From NCBI GenBank assembly GCA_022510615.1, contig JAFLTC010000006.1:1-64000 (forward strand): a stretch of DNA of 64,000 bases, given 5' to 3'. A program made the position numbers and the translations under genes. Under the pieces are notes generated by a model. The model had not been told where the DNA came from. It saw only the letters and a program-made list of their open reading frames with translations, and ran no database searches. Positions 28,504-39,714 of the stretch are shown piece by piece (positions within the stretch are counted from its first letter, which is position 1; each line of letters starts with the position of its first letter). This DNA is from Lachnospiraceae bacterium (GTDB lineage: Bacteria > Bacillota > Clostridia > Lachnospirales > Lachnospiraceae).

Positions 28504-31155
28504 ATGAAAAAAGAATTGGAAAAGACATATAATCCGAAAGAGATTGAAGACCGGTTATATGTAAAATGGTTGGACAAAAAATATTTTCATGCGGAGGTAA
28601 ATGCCAATAAGAAGCCGTATACGATTGTCATTCCGCCGCCAAACATTACCGGACAGCTTCATATGGGGCATGCCCTGGATAATACATTGCAGGATATTCT
28701 GATTCGTTTTAAGAGAATGCAGGGCTATGAAACGCTCTGGATGCCGGGAACGGACCATGCTTCCATTGCCACAGAGGCAAAGATCGTAGAGGCGATGAAG
28801 GAAGAGGGAGTGACGAAGGAAGATATCGGCAGAGAGAAGTTTTTGGAACGTGCATGGGCATGGAAGGAAGAATTTGGTGGACGCATTGTTTCCCAGTTGA
28901 AAAAAATGGGCTCCTCCTGTGACTGGGATCGCGAGCGTTTTACCATGGATGAAGGTTGTAATAAGGCGGTAAAGGAAGTGTTTGTCAATTTGTATAACAA
29001 GGGCTTGATTTACCGGGGCGAGCGTATTATTAACTGGTGTCCGGAGTGCTGTACCTCGATTTCCGATGCCGAGGTAGAATATGAGGACCAGAAAGGACAT
29101 TTCTGGCATCTTCGCTATGCCTTTAAGGATGGCAGCGGCTATATCAATCTGGCAACCACCCGTCCGGAAACCTTGCTTGGTGATACGGCGGTAGCGGTAA
29201 ATCCGAATGATGAGAGATATAAGGATTTGGTAGGAAAGACATTGATTCTGCCGATTGTCCATCGCGAGATTCCGCTGATTGCCGATGACTATGTAGATAT
29301 GGAGTTTGGAACCGGTGTTGTAAAAATTACCCCGGCCCATGACCCGAACGACTTTGAAGTGGGACTGCGCCATGACCTGCCGGTTATTAATGTCCTGACG
29401 GACGATGCGAAAATCGTAGAGGATTATGAGAAATATGCCGGTATGGACCGCTATGAGGCGAGAGAGGCGATTGTAGAGGATCTGGAAAAAGAGGGAGCGC
29501 TGGTGAAGACGGAAGACCACGACCATAATGTAGGTACCTGTTACCGCTGTGGCACGACAGTAGAGCCGCGAGTTTCCAAGCAGTGGTTTGTGAAAATGAA
29601 ACCCCTTGCCGGACCTGCCATTGATGCCGTAAAGGACGGAAGAACGAAATTTGTACCGGAGCATTTTAATAAAACCTATTTTCACTGGCTGGAAAATATC
29701 CGTGACTGGTGCATTTCCCGTCAGCTTTGGTGGGGACATCAGATTCCGGCATTTTACTGCGATGACTGCAATGAACTGGTTGTAACAAAGGAAAACAGTG
29801 CAGTATGCCCGAAATGCGGGAAGCCGATGCGTCAGGACCCGGATACGTTAGATACCTGGTTCAGCTCTGCCCTTTGGCCGTTTTCTACTATGGGCTGGCC
29901 GGATCATACAGAGGAAATGAAATATTTCTATCCGACAAGTACGCTGGTAACCGGATATGATATTATTCCGTTCTGGGTTATGAGGATGATGTTCAGCGGT
30001 CTGGAGCATACCGGTGAAGTGCCGTTTGATACGGTACTGATTCATGGTCTGGTAAGAGATTCTCTGGGAAGAAAAATGAGTAAATCCCTGGGGAACGGCA
30101 TAGACCCGCTGGAGGTAATTGATAAATACGGAGCGGATGCGCTTCGATTGACTCTGGTAACGGGAAATGCACCGGGAAATGATATGCGTTTTTACTGGGA
30201 ACGTGTGGAGGCAAGCCGGAATTTTGCCAATAAGGTATGGAATGCATCCCGGTTTATTATGATGAATTTTGAGCAGAATGCAGGGCTGGATTACGAAAAT
30301 GTCAGTCGGGAGCAGTTTACCCAGGCAGACAAATGGATTCTCTCCAAGGTAAATCATCTGGCACAGGATGTTACGGCATTGATGGAGACCTTTGATCTGG
30401 GAATTGCCGTTCAGAAGATATATGATTTTATCTGGGAGGAATTCTGCGACTGGTATATTGAGATGGTAAAACCACGTCTTTACAGTGATACCGATAATAC
30501 GAAGGCAGCGGCTCTCTATACTTTAAAAACAGTATTAGTGGATGCCCTGAAGCTGCTGCATCCGTATATGCCGTTTATTACAGAGGAAATTTATTGTACG
30601 CTGATGGACAGCGAGGAGGAATCCATCATGGTATCCTCCTGGCCGGTATTTACAAAGGAGCGGGATTTTGCCGAGGATGAAGCAAAGGTAGAGCGTATTA
30701 AGGAGGCGGTAAAGGGAATCCGTAACCTCCGCGGGGAAATGAATGTACCACCGAGCAAAAAAGCGTCGGTTATTGTTGTTTCGGAAAAGGATGAGGTACT
30801 GAAAATTTTCGAGGACAATAAGGTATTCTTTGCCACCCTTGGATTGGCCAGTGATACCAGCTTCCAGAAGGACAAAACAGGAATTGCAGATGATGCGGTT
30901 TCGGTAGTGATTGCCGATGGAACGATTTATATTCCGTTCGCGGAGCTGGTGGATATTGAGAAAGAGATTGAACGCCTCAGGAAAGAGGAGAAAAAGCTGC
31001 AGGGCGAATTAAAGCGTTCCGAAGGTATGTTGGGCAATCCGAACTTTGTCAATAAGGCACCGGAAAAGAAAATTGCGGAGGAAAAAGAAAAACTGGAGAA
31101 ATACAAAGGTATGATGGCGCAGGTGAAGGAAAGACTGGCGCAGTTGACAAAATAA
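28504..31155 (+). CDS. valS: Valyl-tRNA synthetase
   Basis: [26 protein letters not shown]...[14 protein letters not shown]...[13 protein letters not shown]-terminal coiled-coil. Confidence 0.97.
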   Translation: MKKELEKTYNPKEIEDRLYVKWLDKKYFHAEVNANKKPYTIVIPPPNITGQLHMGHALDNTLQDILIRFKRMQGYETLWMPGTDHASIATEAKIVEAMKEEGVTKEDIGREKFLERAWAWKEEFGGRIVSQLKKMGSSCDWDRERFTMDEGCNKAVKEVFVNLYNKGLIYRGERIINWCPECCTSISDAEVEYEDQKGHFWHLRYAFKDGSGYINLATTRPETLLGDTAVAVNPNDERYKDLVGKTLILPIVHREIPLIADDYVDMEFGTGVVKITPAHDPNDFEVGLRHDLPVINVLTDDAKIVEDYEKYAGMDRYEAREAIVEDLEKEGALVKTEDHDHNVGTCYRCGTTVEPRVSKQWFVKMKPLAGPAIDAVKDGRTKFVPEHFNKTYFHWLENIRDWCISRQLWWGHQIPAFYCDDCNELVVTKENSAVCPKCGKPMRQDPDTLDTWFSSALWPFSTMGWPDHTEEMKYFYPTSTLVTGYDIIPFWVMRMMFSGLEHTGEVPFDTVLIHGLVRDSLGRKMSKSLGNGIDPLEVIDKYGADALRLTLVTGNAPGNDMRFYWERVEASRNFANKVWNASRFIMMNFEQNAGLDYENVSREQFTQADKWILSKVNHLAQDVTALMETFDLGIAVQKIYDFIWEEFCDWYIEMVKPRLYSDTDNTKAAALYTLKTVLVDALKLLHPYMPFITEEIYCTLMDSEEESIMVSSWPVFTKERDFAEDEAKVERIKEAVKGIRNLRGEMNVPPSKKASVIVVSEKDEVLKIFEDNKVFFATLGLASDTSFQKDKTGIADDAVSVVIADGTIYIPFAELVDIEKEIERLRKEEKKLQGELKRSEGMLGNPNFVNKAPEKKIAEEKEKLEKYKGMMAQVKERLAQLTK

Positions 31156-31156
31156 T

Positions 31157-31204
31157 CGCTAGTGCAAGACTAAACAGGGTTCAAATTGACACCATCGTGC
31201 TAGC
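31157..31204. repeat. Dispersed palindrome copy c (long GTTCAA-containing form, degenerate left arm)
   Basis: GCTAGTGCAAGACTAAACAGGGTTCAAATTGACACCATCGTGCTAGC. Confidence 0.55.
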
Positions 31205-31228
31205 CTGAAAAATAAAAATAGTGTAGAA

Positions 31229-31277
31229 AAAGGATGCCCCTAAGCCCTTTACCGGCTTTCAGGCATCCTTTTTTATA
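31229..31277. terminator. Bidirectional terminator between convergent valS and pyrG
   Basis: AAAAGGATGCCCCTAAGCC...GGCTTTCAGGCATCCTTTTTT. Confidence 0.85.
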
Positions 31278-31285
31278 TACAACTG

Positions 31286-32917
31286 TTATTTTGCTTCATA
31301 TTCCATGGCTGCTCCTACAAATCCCTTAAACAGTGGGTGTGGGTGGTTCGGTCTGGACTTAAATTCCGGATGCGCCTGTGTGGCGATAAACCATGGATGG
31401 GAAGAAATTTCTATCATTTCTACAATTCTGCCATCCGGAGAAAGACCGGAAAGGGTCATGCCATGTTTTTCAAAGTCCTCACGGTATAGGTTATTGACCT
31501 CATAGCGGTGGCGGTGTCTTTCGTGAATCGTTTCTTTGCCATATAGCTCGTGGGCCTTGCTGCCTGCTTCCAATTCACAAGGATAGGAGCCAAGACGCAG
31601 GGTACCTCCGATATCCTCTACACCGTCCTGATCCGGCATCAGATGGATGACAGGGTGTGTCGTGGATGGGTCCAGCTCGGCACTGTGAGCATCGTTCCAA
31701 CCAATCACATTTCTGGCAAATTCCACGAGACTGAGCTGCATACCAAGACAGAGGCCGAGGAATGGAATGTTATTTTTTCTGGCGTATTCAATGGCGAGAA
31801 TCTTTCCGGCAATGCCACGGCTTCCAAAACCTCCCGGCACCAAAACACCGCTGACATCGTTTAACAGCTCGTCTACGTTGTCCTGTGTAATATCTCCGGA
31901 GTATATCCATTTGATGTTGACCTGTGCGTTATGGGCAAAACCGCCGTGTTTTAATGCCTCCACTACACTGATATAGGCGTCGTGGAGGTCGGTATATTTT
32001 CCTACAAGGGCAACCGTCACTTCCTTATTCAGATGTTTAATGGAGTCTACCATGTCCTCCCAGACCTTGATGTCCGGCTCCGGGCAATCCAGCTGCAGGC
32101 ATTTGCAGACTGTCTGGGCAAGATTCTCCTTTTCCATGGCCAGAGGAACCTCGTAGAGGGTTTCCACATCCAGATTTTGTATAACCTGACTGCTCGGTAC
32201 ATTACAGAACAAAGAAATTTTATCCCGGATCGCCTTATCTAATGGAATTTCCGTACGGCATACAACGATATTCGGCTGAATCCCCATTCCCTGAAGTTCC
32301 TTAACACTGGCCTGGGTCGGCTTGGATTTTAATTCCTGAGAAGCCTTCAGATAGGGAACCAGTGTCACATGAATAAGGATGGCGTTTTCGTGTCCGACAT
32401 CCAGTTGGAACTGTCGAATCGCCTCTAAGAATGGCTGGCTTTCAATATCACCCACGGTACCGCCCACCTCGATGATGGCAATCTGGGTTTCCTTGCATCC
32501 GTCGTTCCGGTAAAAGCGGCTTTTTAATTCGTTTGTAATATGCGGAATAACCTGCACCGTACCGCCGCCGTAATCGCCCCGGCGTTCCTTGGAAAGTACG
32601 GACCAATATACTTTTCCGGTCGTTACATTACTTTGCTTTGTCAGGCTTTCGTCAATAAATCGTTCATAATGTCCCAAGTCCAGGTCCGTTTCCGCCCCGT
32701 CATCCGTCACGAATACCTCTCCGTGCTGAATCGGGTTCATAGTTCCCGGGTCAATATTGATATAAGGGTCAAACTTCTGCATCGTTACCTTATAACCACG
32801 CATTTTTAACAGTCTTCCCAATGAAGCGGCTGTGATTCCCTTGCCAAGACCGGAAACAACACCGCCGGTTACAAATACGTACTTTACCGCCATATTTTCC
32901 TCCTCAATACGAATCAA
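31286..32917 (-). CDS. pyrG: CTP synthase (start probably ATG giving [11 protein letters not shown])
   Basis: [27 protein letters not shown]...[14 protein letters not shown]...[10 protein letters not shown]. Confidence 0.97.
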   Translation of the reverse strand: MIRIEEENMAVKYVFVTGGVVSGLGKGITAASLGRLLKMRGYKVTMQKFDPYINIDPGTMNPIQHGEVFVTDDGAETDLDLGHYERFIDESLTKQSNVTTGKVYWSVLSKERRGDYGGGTVQVIPHITNELKSRFYRNDGCKETQIAIIEVGGTVGDIESQPFLEAIRQFQLDVGHENAILIHVTLVPYLKASQELKSKPTQASVKELQGMGIQPNIVVCRTEIPLDKAIRDKISLFCNVPSSQVIQNLDVETLYEVPLAMEKENLAQTVCKCLQLDCPEPDIKVWEDMVDSIKHLNKEVTVALVGKYTDLHDAYISVVEALKHGGFAHNAQVNIKWIYSGDITQDNVDELLNDVSGVLVPGGFGSRGIAGKILAIEYARKNNIPFLGLCLGMQLSLVEFARNVIGWNDAHSAELDPSTTHPVIHLMPDQDGVEDIGGTLRLGSYPCELEAGSKAHELYGKETIHERHRHRYEVNNLYREDFEKHGMTLSGLSPDGRIVEMIEISSHPWFIATQAHPEFKSRPNHPHPLFKGFVGAAMEYEAK

Positions 32918-32952
32918 TATGTATCCTGTTTCAAAATAAAAAACATGATTCT

Positions 32953-32981
32953 AGTATACCCTTTTTACAGGTGGGTTTCAA
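32953..32981 (-). promoter_or_regulatory. Sigma-A-like promoter for pyrG
   Basis: Minus strand TTGAAA-17 nt-TATACT. Confidence 0.7.
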
Positions 32982-33014
32982 GTATAAATTCATGAATCTT
33001 TCACACTCTTCCCA

Positions 33015-33043
33015 TTGATTTATAAGGGAAAATCTTTTATACT
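33015..33043 (+). promoter_or_regulatory. Sigma-A-like promoter for ftsH
   Basis: TTGATT-17 nt-TATACT. Confidence 0.7.
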
Positions 33044-33107
33044 ATAAAGAGTGCGAAGACTGCCCGGAAATATTGCCGGTGGTGTAAACAACGAAAGGAA
33101 AGAATAT

Positions 33108-35054
33108 ATGGATTCGAATAACAATAATAAACAGGATAATAACAGAAAAAAGAGAAACCGGATGAATATTATCATCTGCGTGGCGGCGGCTGTGTTTGCC
33201 ATGTGCCTGATTCTGTTTTTAAATTCCGAGATACAACGAAATACGGAAAAGGAAATTACTTATACGAAGTTTGTGGAAATGCTGAAAAAAGACCAGGTTA
33301 AAAAGGTAATTTTTAAGGCAAATCTGATATATATTGAGCCAAAGGTAGAAGAAAAGGTGGCGATGTTTGCCGTTACCTATTATACCGGCTATGTCAATGA
33401 CACCAGCCTCGTTCAGGATATGCTGAACAAATACGGGGTGGAATTTTCCGCTGAGATTTCCGATACCGGCTCGGGAATTTTGAATTTCTTACTGACCTAT
33501 CTGCTGCCGATAGCGGGACTCTGGCTGCTTTTGTGGTTTTTTATGCGATCTGCCACAAAGGGTGGAGGCCTGATGGGCGGCGTTGGAAAATCCAATGCGA
33601 AAATGTATGTGGAAAAGAAAACCGGTGTTACCTTTGCGGATGTGGCAGGAGAAGAGGAGGCAAAGGAATCGCTGACGGAGTTAGTGGATTTTCTTAAAAA
33701 TCCTGCGAAATACCGTGAAATCGGTGCCAGACTGCCAAAGGGAGCTCTGCTTGTGGGACCGCCGGGAACCGGTAAAACATTGTTGGCGAAAGCCCTTGCC
33801 GGAGAGGCGGGCGTGCCGTTTTTCTCTCTGTCCGGTTCGGATTTTGTGGAAATGTTTGTGGGTGTCGGTGCTTCCCGTGTCAGGGATTTGTTTAAGCAGG
33901 CCACTTCCATGGCGCCGTGTATTATTTTTATTGACGAGATAGATGCCATCGGAAAAAGCCGTGACAGCCAGTACGGCGGCGGTAATGACGAGAGGGAGCA
34001 GACCTTAAACCAGCTGCTGTCGGAAATGGATGGCTTTGATTCCTCCAAGGGAATTATTATTTTAGGTGCCACAAACCGCCCGGAGGTGCTTGATAAGGCA
34101 CTGCTTCGTCCGGGACGCTTTGACCGGCGGATTATTGTAGAAAAACCGGATTTGAAAGGACGTGTGGATGTTCTCAAGGTACATTCCCATGATGTTTTAA
34201 TGGATGATTCGGTGGATTTGGAAGAAATTGCGCTGGCTACTTCCGGTGCGGTAGGAGCCGACCTTGCCAATATGGTAAATGAGGCGGCGATTATGGCGGT
34301 GAAGGACGGCAGAAAGGTTGTGAGCCAGAAGGACCTTTTTGAGGCAGTAGAGGTTGTGCTGGCCGGAAAGGAAAAGAAAGACAGGATTCTTGGAAAAGAG
34401 GAAAAAGAAATTGTTGCCCACCATGAGATTGGACATGCTTTGGTGACGACACTGCTGAAAAATACGGAACCGGTACAAAAAATTACAATAGTACCACGTA
34501 CTATGGGAGCTCTCGGCTATGTAATGCAGGTGCCGGAGGAAGAAAAATATCTGATGAAGAAGGAAGAACTTCTGTCCGAGATTACGACGTTGTTAGGCGG
34601 TCGTGCAGCAGAGGAAGTGATTTTTGATGACGTGACCACAGGGGCCTCCAATGATATTGAGAAGGCAACCTCCATTGCCCGTGCCATGGTGACTCAGTAC
34701 GGTATGAGCGAAAAGTTTGGCATGATGGGACTGGAAACGATTCAGAGCCGTTATCTGGATGGCAGACCGGTGGTAAACTGCGGGGAGGCCACAGAAAGCG
34801 AAATAGATGCCGAGGTTATGAAAATCTTGAACGAGTGTCATGACAAGGCGGTTAAGATTATTGAAGAAAATAAGAATGTGCTTGAGCTGCTGGCAAAGCA
34901 TCTGATAGAGAAAGAAACCATTACCGGAAAGGAATTTGTGGAGATTTTTGAAAAGGAAACCGGGATTAAGCTGAAAAGGAAGGAAACAGACGAGGAGAAG
35001 GAAGAGGTAGAAAAAGAAACGGAACATGTAGTGAAAACAGGAGAAGATGAATAA
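33108..35054 (+). CDS. ftsH: ATP-dependent zinc metalloprotease FtsH
   Basis: TFADVAGEEEAKESLTELVDFLKNP...LVGPPGTGKTLLAKALAGEA...FVEMFVGVGASRVRDLF...VAHHEIGHAL. Confidence 0.97.
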   Translation: MDSNNNNKQDNNRKKRNRMNIIICVAAAVFAMCLILFLNSEIQRNTEKEITYTKFVEMLKKDQVKKVIFKANLIYIEPKVEEKVAMFAVTYYTGYVNDTSLVQDMLNKYGVEFSAEISDTGSGILNFLLTYLLPIAGLWLLLWFFMRSATKGGGLMGGVGKSNAKMYVEKKTGVTFADVAGEEEAKESLTELVDFLKNPAKYREIGARLPKGALLVGPPGTGKTLLAKALAGEAGVPFFSLSGSDFVEMFVGVGASRVRDLFKQATSMAPCIIFIDEIDAIGKSRDSQYGGGNDEREQTLNQLLSEMDGFDSSKGIIILGATNRPEVLDKALLRPGRFDRRIIVEKPDLKGRVDVLKVHSHDVLMDDSVDLEEIALATSGAVGADLANMVNEAAIMAVKDGRKVVSQKDLFEAVEVVLAGKEKKDRILGKEEKEIVAHHEIGHALVTTLLKNTEPVQKITIVPRTMGALGYVMQVPEEEKYLMKKEELLSEITTLLGGRAAEEVIFDDVTTGASNDIEKATSIARAMVTQYGMSEKFGMMGLETIQSRYLDGRPVVNCGEATESEIDAEVMKILNECHDKAVKIIEENKNVLELLAKHLIEKETITGKEFVEIFEKETGIKLKRKETDEEKEEVEKETEHVVKTGEDE

Positions 35055-35866
35055 TGGCTTATGAATTACTTGTGCTGGATGTGGATGGCACATTAGTAAA
35101 CACGAAAAAGGAAATCACGAAGAAAACAAAAGATGCCGTGATTGAATGCCAGGAGAAGGGGATTAAAGTGGCGATTGCCTCCGGGCGCTGTACGGAAGGT
35201 ATCCGTCATCAGGCAAAGGAAGTGAAGCTGGATGAATTTGGCGGTTATATTATCTCTTACAATGGAGGACGCATTACAAACTGCCGTACCGGCGAGGTAG
35301 TATACAATATTCCCCTGCCGGATGGGATGATACATGAACTGTATGATTATTCCTTAAAGGAGAATACCGGAATCCTGACCTACTATGACGGGAAAATCAT
35401 TTCCCATAGTGATACGGACCCTTATATTGTCGTAGATGCCAGGGGCTGTGATATTCCGATCTGGGTGCCGGAGGATTTTCATGCAGAGGTCCGGTTCCCG
35501 GTAAATAAGTGTATTCTCACCGGTGACCCGGAACACTTGGAAAAGCTGGAAGAAAAGGCGGCAAGGGACTTTGAAGGACGGTTATCGGTTTACCGCTCAG
35601 AAGGGTTCTATCTGGAAATGATGCCATTAGGAGTAGACAAGGCATATGGTGTTTCCAAGCTTTTACAGCGGCTGGGCTACAGCCGGGGACAGATGATCTG
35701 CTGTGGAGACGGCTTTAATGATTTGCCGATGATAGAGTATGCGGGGTTAGGGGTAGCGATGGCAAATGCACCGGAGGAACTGAAAGAACGGGCGGATTAT
35801 ATTGCCCCGTCCTGTGATGAGGATGGTCTGGTAGAGGTGATTAACCGATTTGTGAAGGACTGGTGA
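35054..35866 (+). CDS. Cof-type HAD-IIB family phosphatase
   Basis: [25 protein letters not shown]...[13 protein letters not shown]...[29 protein letters not shown]. Confidence 0.92.
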   Translation: MAYELLVLDVDGTLVNTKKEITKKTKDAVIECQEKGIKVAIASGRCTEGIRHQAKEVKLDEFGGYIISYNGGRITNCRTGEVVYNIPLPDGMIHELYDYSLKENTGILTYYDGKIISHSDTDPYIVVDARGCDIPIWVPEDFHAEVRFPVNKCILTGDPEHLEKLEEKAARDFEGRLSVYRSEGFYLEMMPLGVDKAYGVSKLLQRLGYSRGQMICCGDGFNDLPMIEYAGLGVAMANAPEELKERADYIAPSCDEDGLVEVINRFVKDW

Positions 35867-37716
35867 GTGTGTTTAATCTGGAAGAGGAATTGAAAAAGCT
35901 GCCGGGAAAGCCGGGAGTGTATCTGATGCATGATGCATCGGATGAAATTATTTATGTGGGCAAGGCAATCAGTCTGAAAAACCGGGTCCGTCAGTATTTT
36001 CAGAAAAGTCGGAATGTGACGCCGAAAATACAGCGGATGATTGACCGGATTGCCTGGTTTGAATATATTGTGACGGACAGTGAACTGGAGGCACTGGTAC
36101 TGGAGTGTAATCTCATAAAGGAGCATAGTCCGCGTTATAATACAATGCTGAAAGACGGAAAATCCTATCCGTTTTTGAAAGCGACGGTACAGGAAGCCTA
36201 TCCAAGGCTTCTTTTTGCACGCCAGATGAATCGGGATGGCAGCCGGTATTTTGGCCCCTTTACAAGTGGAAAGGCGATACGGGATACCATTGAGCTGGTA
36301 AATGAACTGTTTCATCTGCGGAGCTGCCGCAGGTCGTTGCCAAAGGATATCGGGAAGGAACGCCCCTGCCTGTATCATCAGATCGGACAGTGTCCGGCCC
36401 CATGTCAGGGAGGAGTGCCGGAGGAGGAATACCGGAAAAATTTCGAGCGGGCATTGAAATTTTTACAGGGAGATACGAAGGAAATTGTCCGGGAGCTGAC
36501 GGAAAAAATGACCCGGGCCTCGGAGGCAATGCAGTTTGAGGAGGCGGCGCAGTACCGGGATTTGATTCATAGTATTGAGCAGGTGACAGAAAGGCAGAAA
36601 ATTACCTCAGAGGACAATGAGGACAGAGATATTGTGGCAATGGCGCGGGGCGGCGATGAAGCGGTAGTGCAGGTGTTTTTTATCCGTGGCGGAAAGCTGA
36701 TAGGAAGAGAGCACTATTATCTGACCGGCGTGGAAGAAGAGGAAAATGCCAATGTACTGTCTGCTTTTATTAAGCAGATGTATTCCGGTACGCCCTATAT
36801 TCCCCGGGAAATCTGGACGGAGGAAGAGGTGTCAGACGGGGAGGCGATTCTTACCTGGTTGTCGGCAAAGAGAGGAAGAAAGGTATATTTCCGGGTGCCA
36901 AAGCGGGGCGAGAAGGAGCGGCTTTTGGAGCTGGCAAAACGGAATGCTTATATGGTGCTGACGAAGGACGCAGAGAAGCTGAAAGCGGAGCGGGCAAGGA
37001 CTATTGGTGCCATGGAGGAAATTGAGGGACTTCTTGGACTTCAGGGGCTGTCCCGGGTGGAATCCTACGATATTTCCAATATCAATGGCTTTGATACCGT
37101 AGGCTCCATGGTAGTATTTGAAAATGGAAAGGCAAAGAAAAATGATTACCGGAAGTTTCGTATCCGCTCGGTCAGTGGTCCCGATGATTACGGAGCCATG
37201 GAGGAAATGCTGACACGGCGTTTCGAGCACAGCCGGCGGGAAAATTTATCGGAGCTGGATTCCTTCCGTCATCTGCCGGATATTATTTTTATGGATGGCG
37301 GAAAAGGACAGGTAAACATAGCGGAAAAGGTATTGTTAAATCTAAATATAACTATTCCTGTATGCGGCATGGTAAAGGATGATCATCACCGCACCAGAGG
37401 GCTATATTTCCGTAATCAGGAGCTTCCGATCGATACTCATGGACAGGGGTTCCGGCTGATTACACGGATTCAGGATGAAACCCACCGGTTTGCCATTGAG
37501 TATCACAAACTGATTCGCAGTAAGACCCAGGTGCATTCCATTCTGGATGATATACCGACTATTGGTGCTACAAGGAGAAAAGCACTGATGCGGCATTTTG
37601 AATCTCTGGAACAGATCAAAAATGCCACGTTGGAGGAACTGAAGGAAGTGCCGGAAATGAATGAACGCTCGGCAAAGGAAGTAATAAAGGCACTGAGGGG
37701 CGGTCAGGAAGAATAA
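35863..37716 (+). CDS. uvrC: Excinuclease ABC subunit C
   Basis: [37 protein letters not shown]...[16 protein letters not shown]...[12 protein letters not shown]-type motif; C-terminal HhH. Confidence 0.97.
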   Translation: MSVFNLEEELKKLPGKPGVYLMHDASDEIIYVGKAISLKNRVRQYFQKSRNVTPKIQRMIDRIAWFEYIVTDSELEALVLECNLIKEHSPRYNTMLKDGKSYPFLKATVQEAYPRLLFARQMNRDGSRYFGPFTSGKAIRDTIELVNELFHLRSCRRSLPKDIGKERPCLYHQIGQCPAPCQGGVPEEEYRKNFERALKFLQGDTKEIVRELTEKMTRASEAMQFEEAAQYRDLIHSIEQVTERQKITSEDNEDRDIVAMARGGDEAVVQVFFIRGGKLIGREHYYLTGVEEEENANVLSAFIKQMYSGTPYIPREIWTEEEVSDGEAILTWLSAKRGRKVYFRVPKRGEKERLLELAKRNAYMVLTKDAEKLKAERARTIGAMEEIEGLLGLQGLSRVESYDISNINGFDTVGSMVVFENGKAKKNDYRKFRIRSVSGPDDYGAMEEMLTRRFEHSRRENLSELDSFRHLPDIIFMDGGKGQVNIAEKVLLNLNITIPVCGMVKDDHHRTRGLYFRNQELPIDTHGQGFRLITRIQDETHRFAIEYHKLIRSKTQVHSILDDIPTIGATRRKALMRHFESLEQIKNATLEELKEVPEMNERSAKEVIKALRGGQEE

Positions 37717-37733
37717 GAAAGGGGAACAGGTGC

Positions 37734-39641
37734 ATGGAGCAGACGGATAACACCGAATTTTTGCCTATTTCCAGAGAAGATATGCAGAAACGGGGCTGGG
37801 AACAGTGTGATTTTGTCTTTGTCATAGGGGATGCCTATGTAGACCATTCCTCCTTTGGACCCGCCATTATCAGCCGGCACCTGGAGGCCCACGGATACCG
37901 GGTGGGGATAATTTCCCAGCCGGACTGGAAAAGGGATGACAGCATATCCATACTGGGGGAGCCGAGGCTGGCGTTTTTAGTCTGCGGTGGCAATATGGAT
38001 TCCATGGTAAATCACTATACGGTAGCAAAAAAACGGCGGAAAAATGACGCTTATACCCCCGGTGGCATCATGGGGAGGCGTCCGGATTATGCCACGGTGG
38101 TGTATTCGAACCTGATTCGAAGAACCTATAAAAAGACGCCCATTGTGCTCGGAGGAATCGAAGCGAGCCTGCGGCGTATGGCTCATTATGATTACTGGTC
38201 GGATAAGGTAAAGCGCTCTATTCTTTTAGATGCCGGTGCTGACCTTATTTCCTACGGAATGGGCGAGCATAGTATGCTGGAAATCGCAGAGGCACTGGAC
38301 AGTGGGATGAAAGTAAAGGATATAACGTTTATCCCGGGAACCGTTTACCGCACAAAAGAGGGGGAGGTTAGCGCCTATGAGCCGGTGTATCTTCCATCCT
38401 TTGAGGAAATTACCACGGAAAAGAAAAAGTATGCCGAGAGCTTTATGATACAGTATGAAAATACGGATCCCTTTACGGCAAAGCCTCTGGTGGAACGCTA
38501 TCCAAATAAGGTAATGGTAGTGCAGAATCCCCCGTCTAAGCCTTTGACAGAACAGGAAATGGATGATGTTTATGCCTATCCCTACGTGGGAACCTTTCAT
38601 CCTTCCTATAGGGAACGGGGCGGTGTGCCGGCTGCCGGGGAAATCCGGTTTAGCCTGGCAAGCTGCCGCGGCTGCTTTGGGGGCTGTAGCTTTTGTGCCC
38701 TTACCTTTCATCAGGGGCGGATTGTTCAGGCACGAAGCCATGCCTCTATTATAGAAGAAGCAAAGAAAATGACAGAAAATGAAGACTTTAAGGGCTATAT
38801 CCACGATGTGGGCGGTCCCACGGGGAATTTTAGAAGGCCTTCCTGTAAAAAGCAAATGGAAAAGGGAGTATGCCGGAGAAAACAGTGCCTGTTCCCACAG
38901 CCATGTCCGAATCTCAAGGCAGACCACAGCGATTATATCCGGCTGCTTCGTAAGCTTCGTAAGCTGCCGAAGGTAAAAAAAGTGTTTGTGCGTTCCGGTA
39001 TCCGCTTTGACTATGTCATGGCTGATAAGGACGATACTTTCCTACGGGAGCTGTGTGAACACCACATCAGCGGTCAGCTCAGGGTGGCACCGGAGCATGT
39101 GTCGGACAAGGTGCTTCATGCCATGGGTAAGCCTTCCAATGCTGTGTATCAGAGATTTTTAAAATGCTATGAACGGATTAACAAACGGACGGGAAAGAAT
39201 CAGTATGTTGTGCCCTATCTTATGTCTTCCCATCCCGGCTCCACCCTGACGGAGGCAGTGAAATTGGCAGAGTATATTCGTGATCTGGGCTATATGCCGG
39301 AGCAGGTACAGGATTTTTATCCCACACCGGCAACTATTTCCACCTGTATGTACTATACGGGACTGGATCCCCGTACGATGGAGCCTGTATATGTACCGAA
39401 AAAACCCCATGAGAAGGCGATACAGAGGGCATTGATACAGTACCGTGACCCGAATAATTATGAATTAGTGAAGGAAGCCCTCTACAAGGCGGGACGGGAG
39501 GATTTGATTGGTTTTGGGCCTCATTGCCTGATTCCGCCAAGAAAGCTTTCCGGCAAAAAACCGGTGCATAAAGGAAAAGAAAAAACAGGAAAAAAAGTAA
39601 GAAAAACAGAAAAAAGCAAAAAAAATAGAAAAAAGTATTGA
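37734..39641 (+). CDS. YgiQ family radical SAM protein
   Basis: SCRGCFGGCSFCALTFHQGR CxxxCxxC motif; FVIGDAYVDHSSFGPAIISRHLEAHGYRVGIISQPDW; Lys-rich tail. Confidence 0.94.
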   Translation: MEQTDNTEFLPISREDMQKRGWEQCDFVFVIGDAYVDHSSFGPAIISRHLEAHGYRVGIISQPDWKRDDSISILGEPRLAFLVCGGNMDSMVNHYTVAKKRRKNDAYTPGGIMGRRPDYATVVYSNLIRRTYKKTPIVLGGIEASLRRMAHYDYWSDKVKRSILLDAGADLISYGMGEHSMLEIAEALDSGMKVKDITFIPGTVYRTKEGEVSAYEPVYLPSFEEITTEKKKYAESFMIQYENTDPFTAKPLVERYPNKVMVVQNPPSKPLTEQEMDDVYAYPYVGTFHPSYRERGGVPAAGEIRFSLASCRGCFGGCSFCALTFHQGRIVQARSHASIIEEAKKMTENEDFKGYIHDVGGPTGNFRRPSCKKQMEKGVCRRKQCLFPQPCPNLKADHSDYIRLLRKLRKLPKVKKVFVRSGIRFDYVMADKDDTFLRELCEHHISGQLRVAPEHVSDKVLHAMGKPSNAVYQRFLKCYERINKRTGKNQYVVPYLMSSHPGSTLTEAVKLAEYIRDLGYMPEQVQDFYPTPATISTCMYYTGLDPRTMEPVYVPKKPHEKAIQRALIQYRDPNNYELVKEALYKAGREDLIGFGPHCLIPPRKLSGKKPVHKGKEKTGKKVRKTEKSKKNRKKY

Positions 39642-39668
39642 CCGTGACGTAACGTCATGGTTTATAGT
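39638..39668 (+). promoter_or_regulatory. MerR-type promoter/operator: TTGACC-19 bp-TATAGT with a 19-bp dyad
   Basis: TTGACCGTGACGTAACGTCATGGTTTATAGT; dyad CCGTGACGTAACGTCATGG at 39642-39660. Confidence 0.72.
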
Positions 39669-39714
39669 ATAGAATAGGAAGCGGGAGTGGACGCTTCAGA
39701 ATGGAGGTATATTT

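Noticed and set aside
28555-29739. 394-aa minus-strand ORF inside valS
   Set aside because: Antisense shadow of a clear valS coding frame; translated sequence resembles no family.
31157-31204. Additional terminator for valS
   Set aside because: Sequence fits the dispersed palindrome family better and lacks a T-tract; the real terminator is 31229-31277.
33497-34270. 257-aa minus-strand ORF opposite ftsH
   Set aside because: Shadow ORF of the AAA domain, low-complexity Ser/Pro-rich translation.
39540-39641. A-rich low-complexity tract at the 3' end of the YgiQ-like gene, possible frameshift
   Set aside because: Reads in frame as a Lys-rich tail, common in this genome's proteins; no evidence of disruption.
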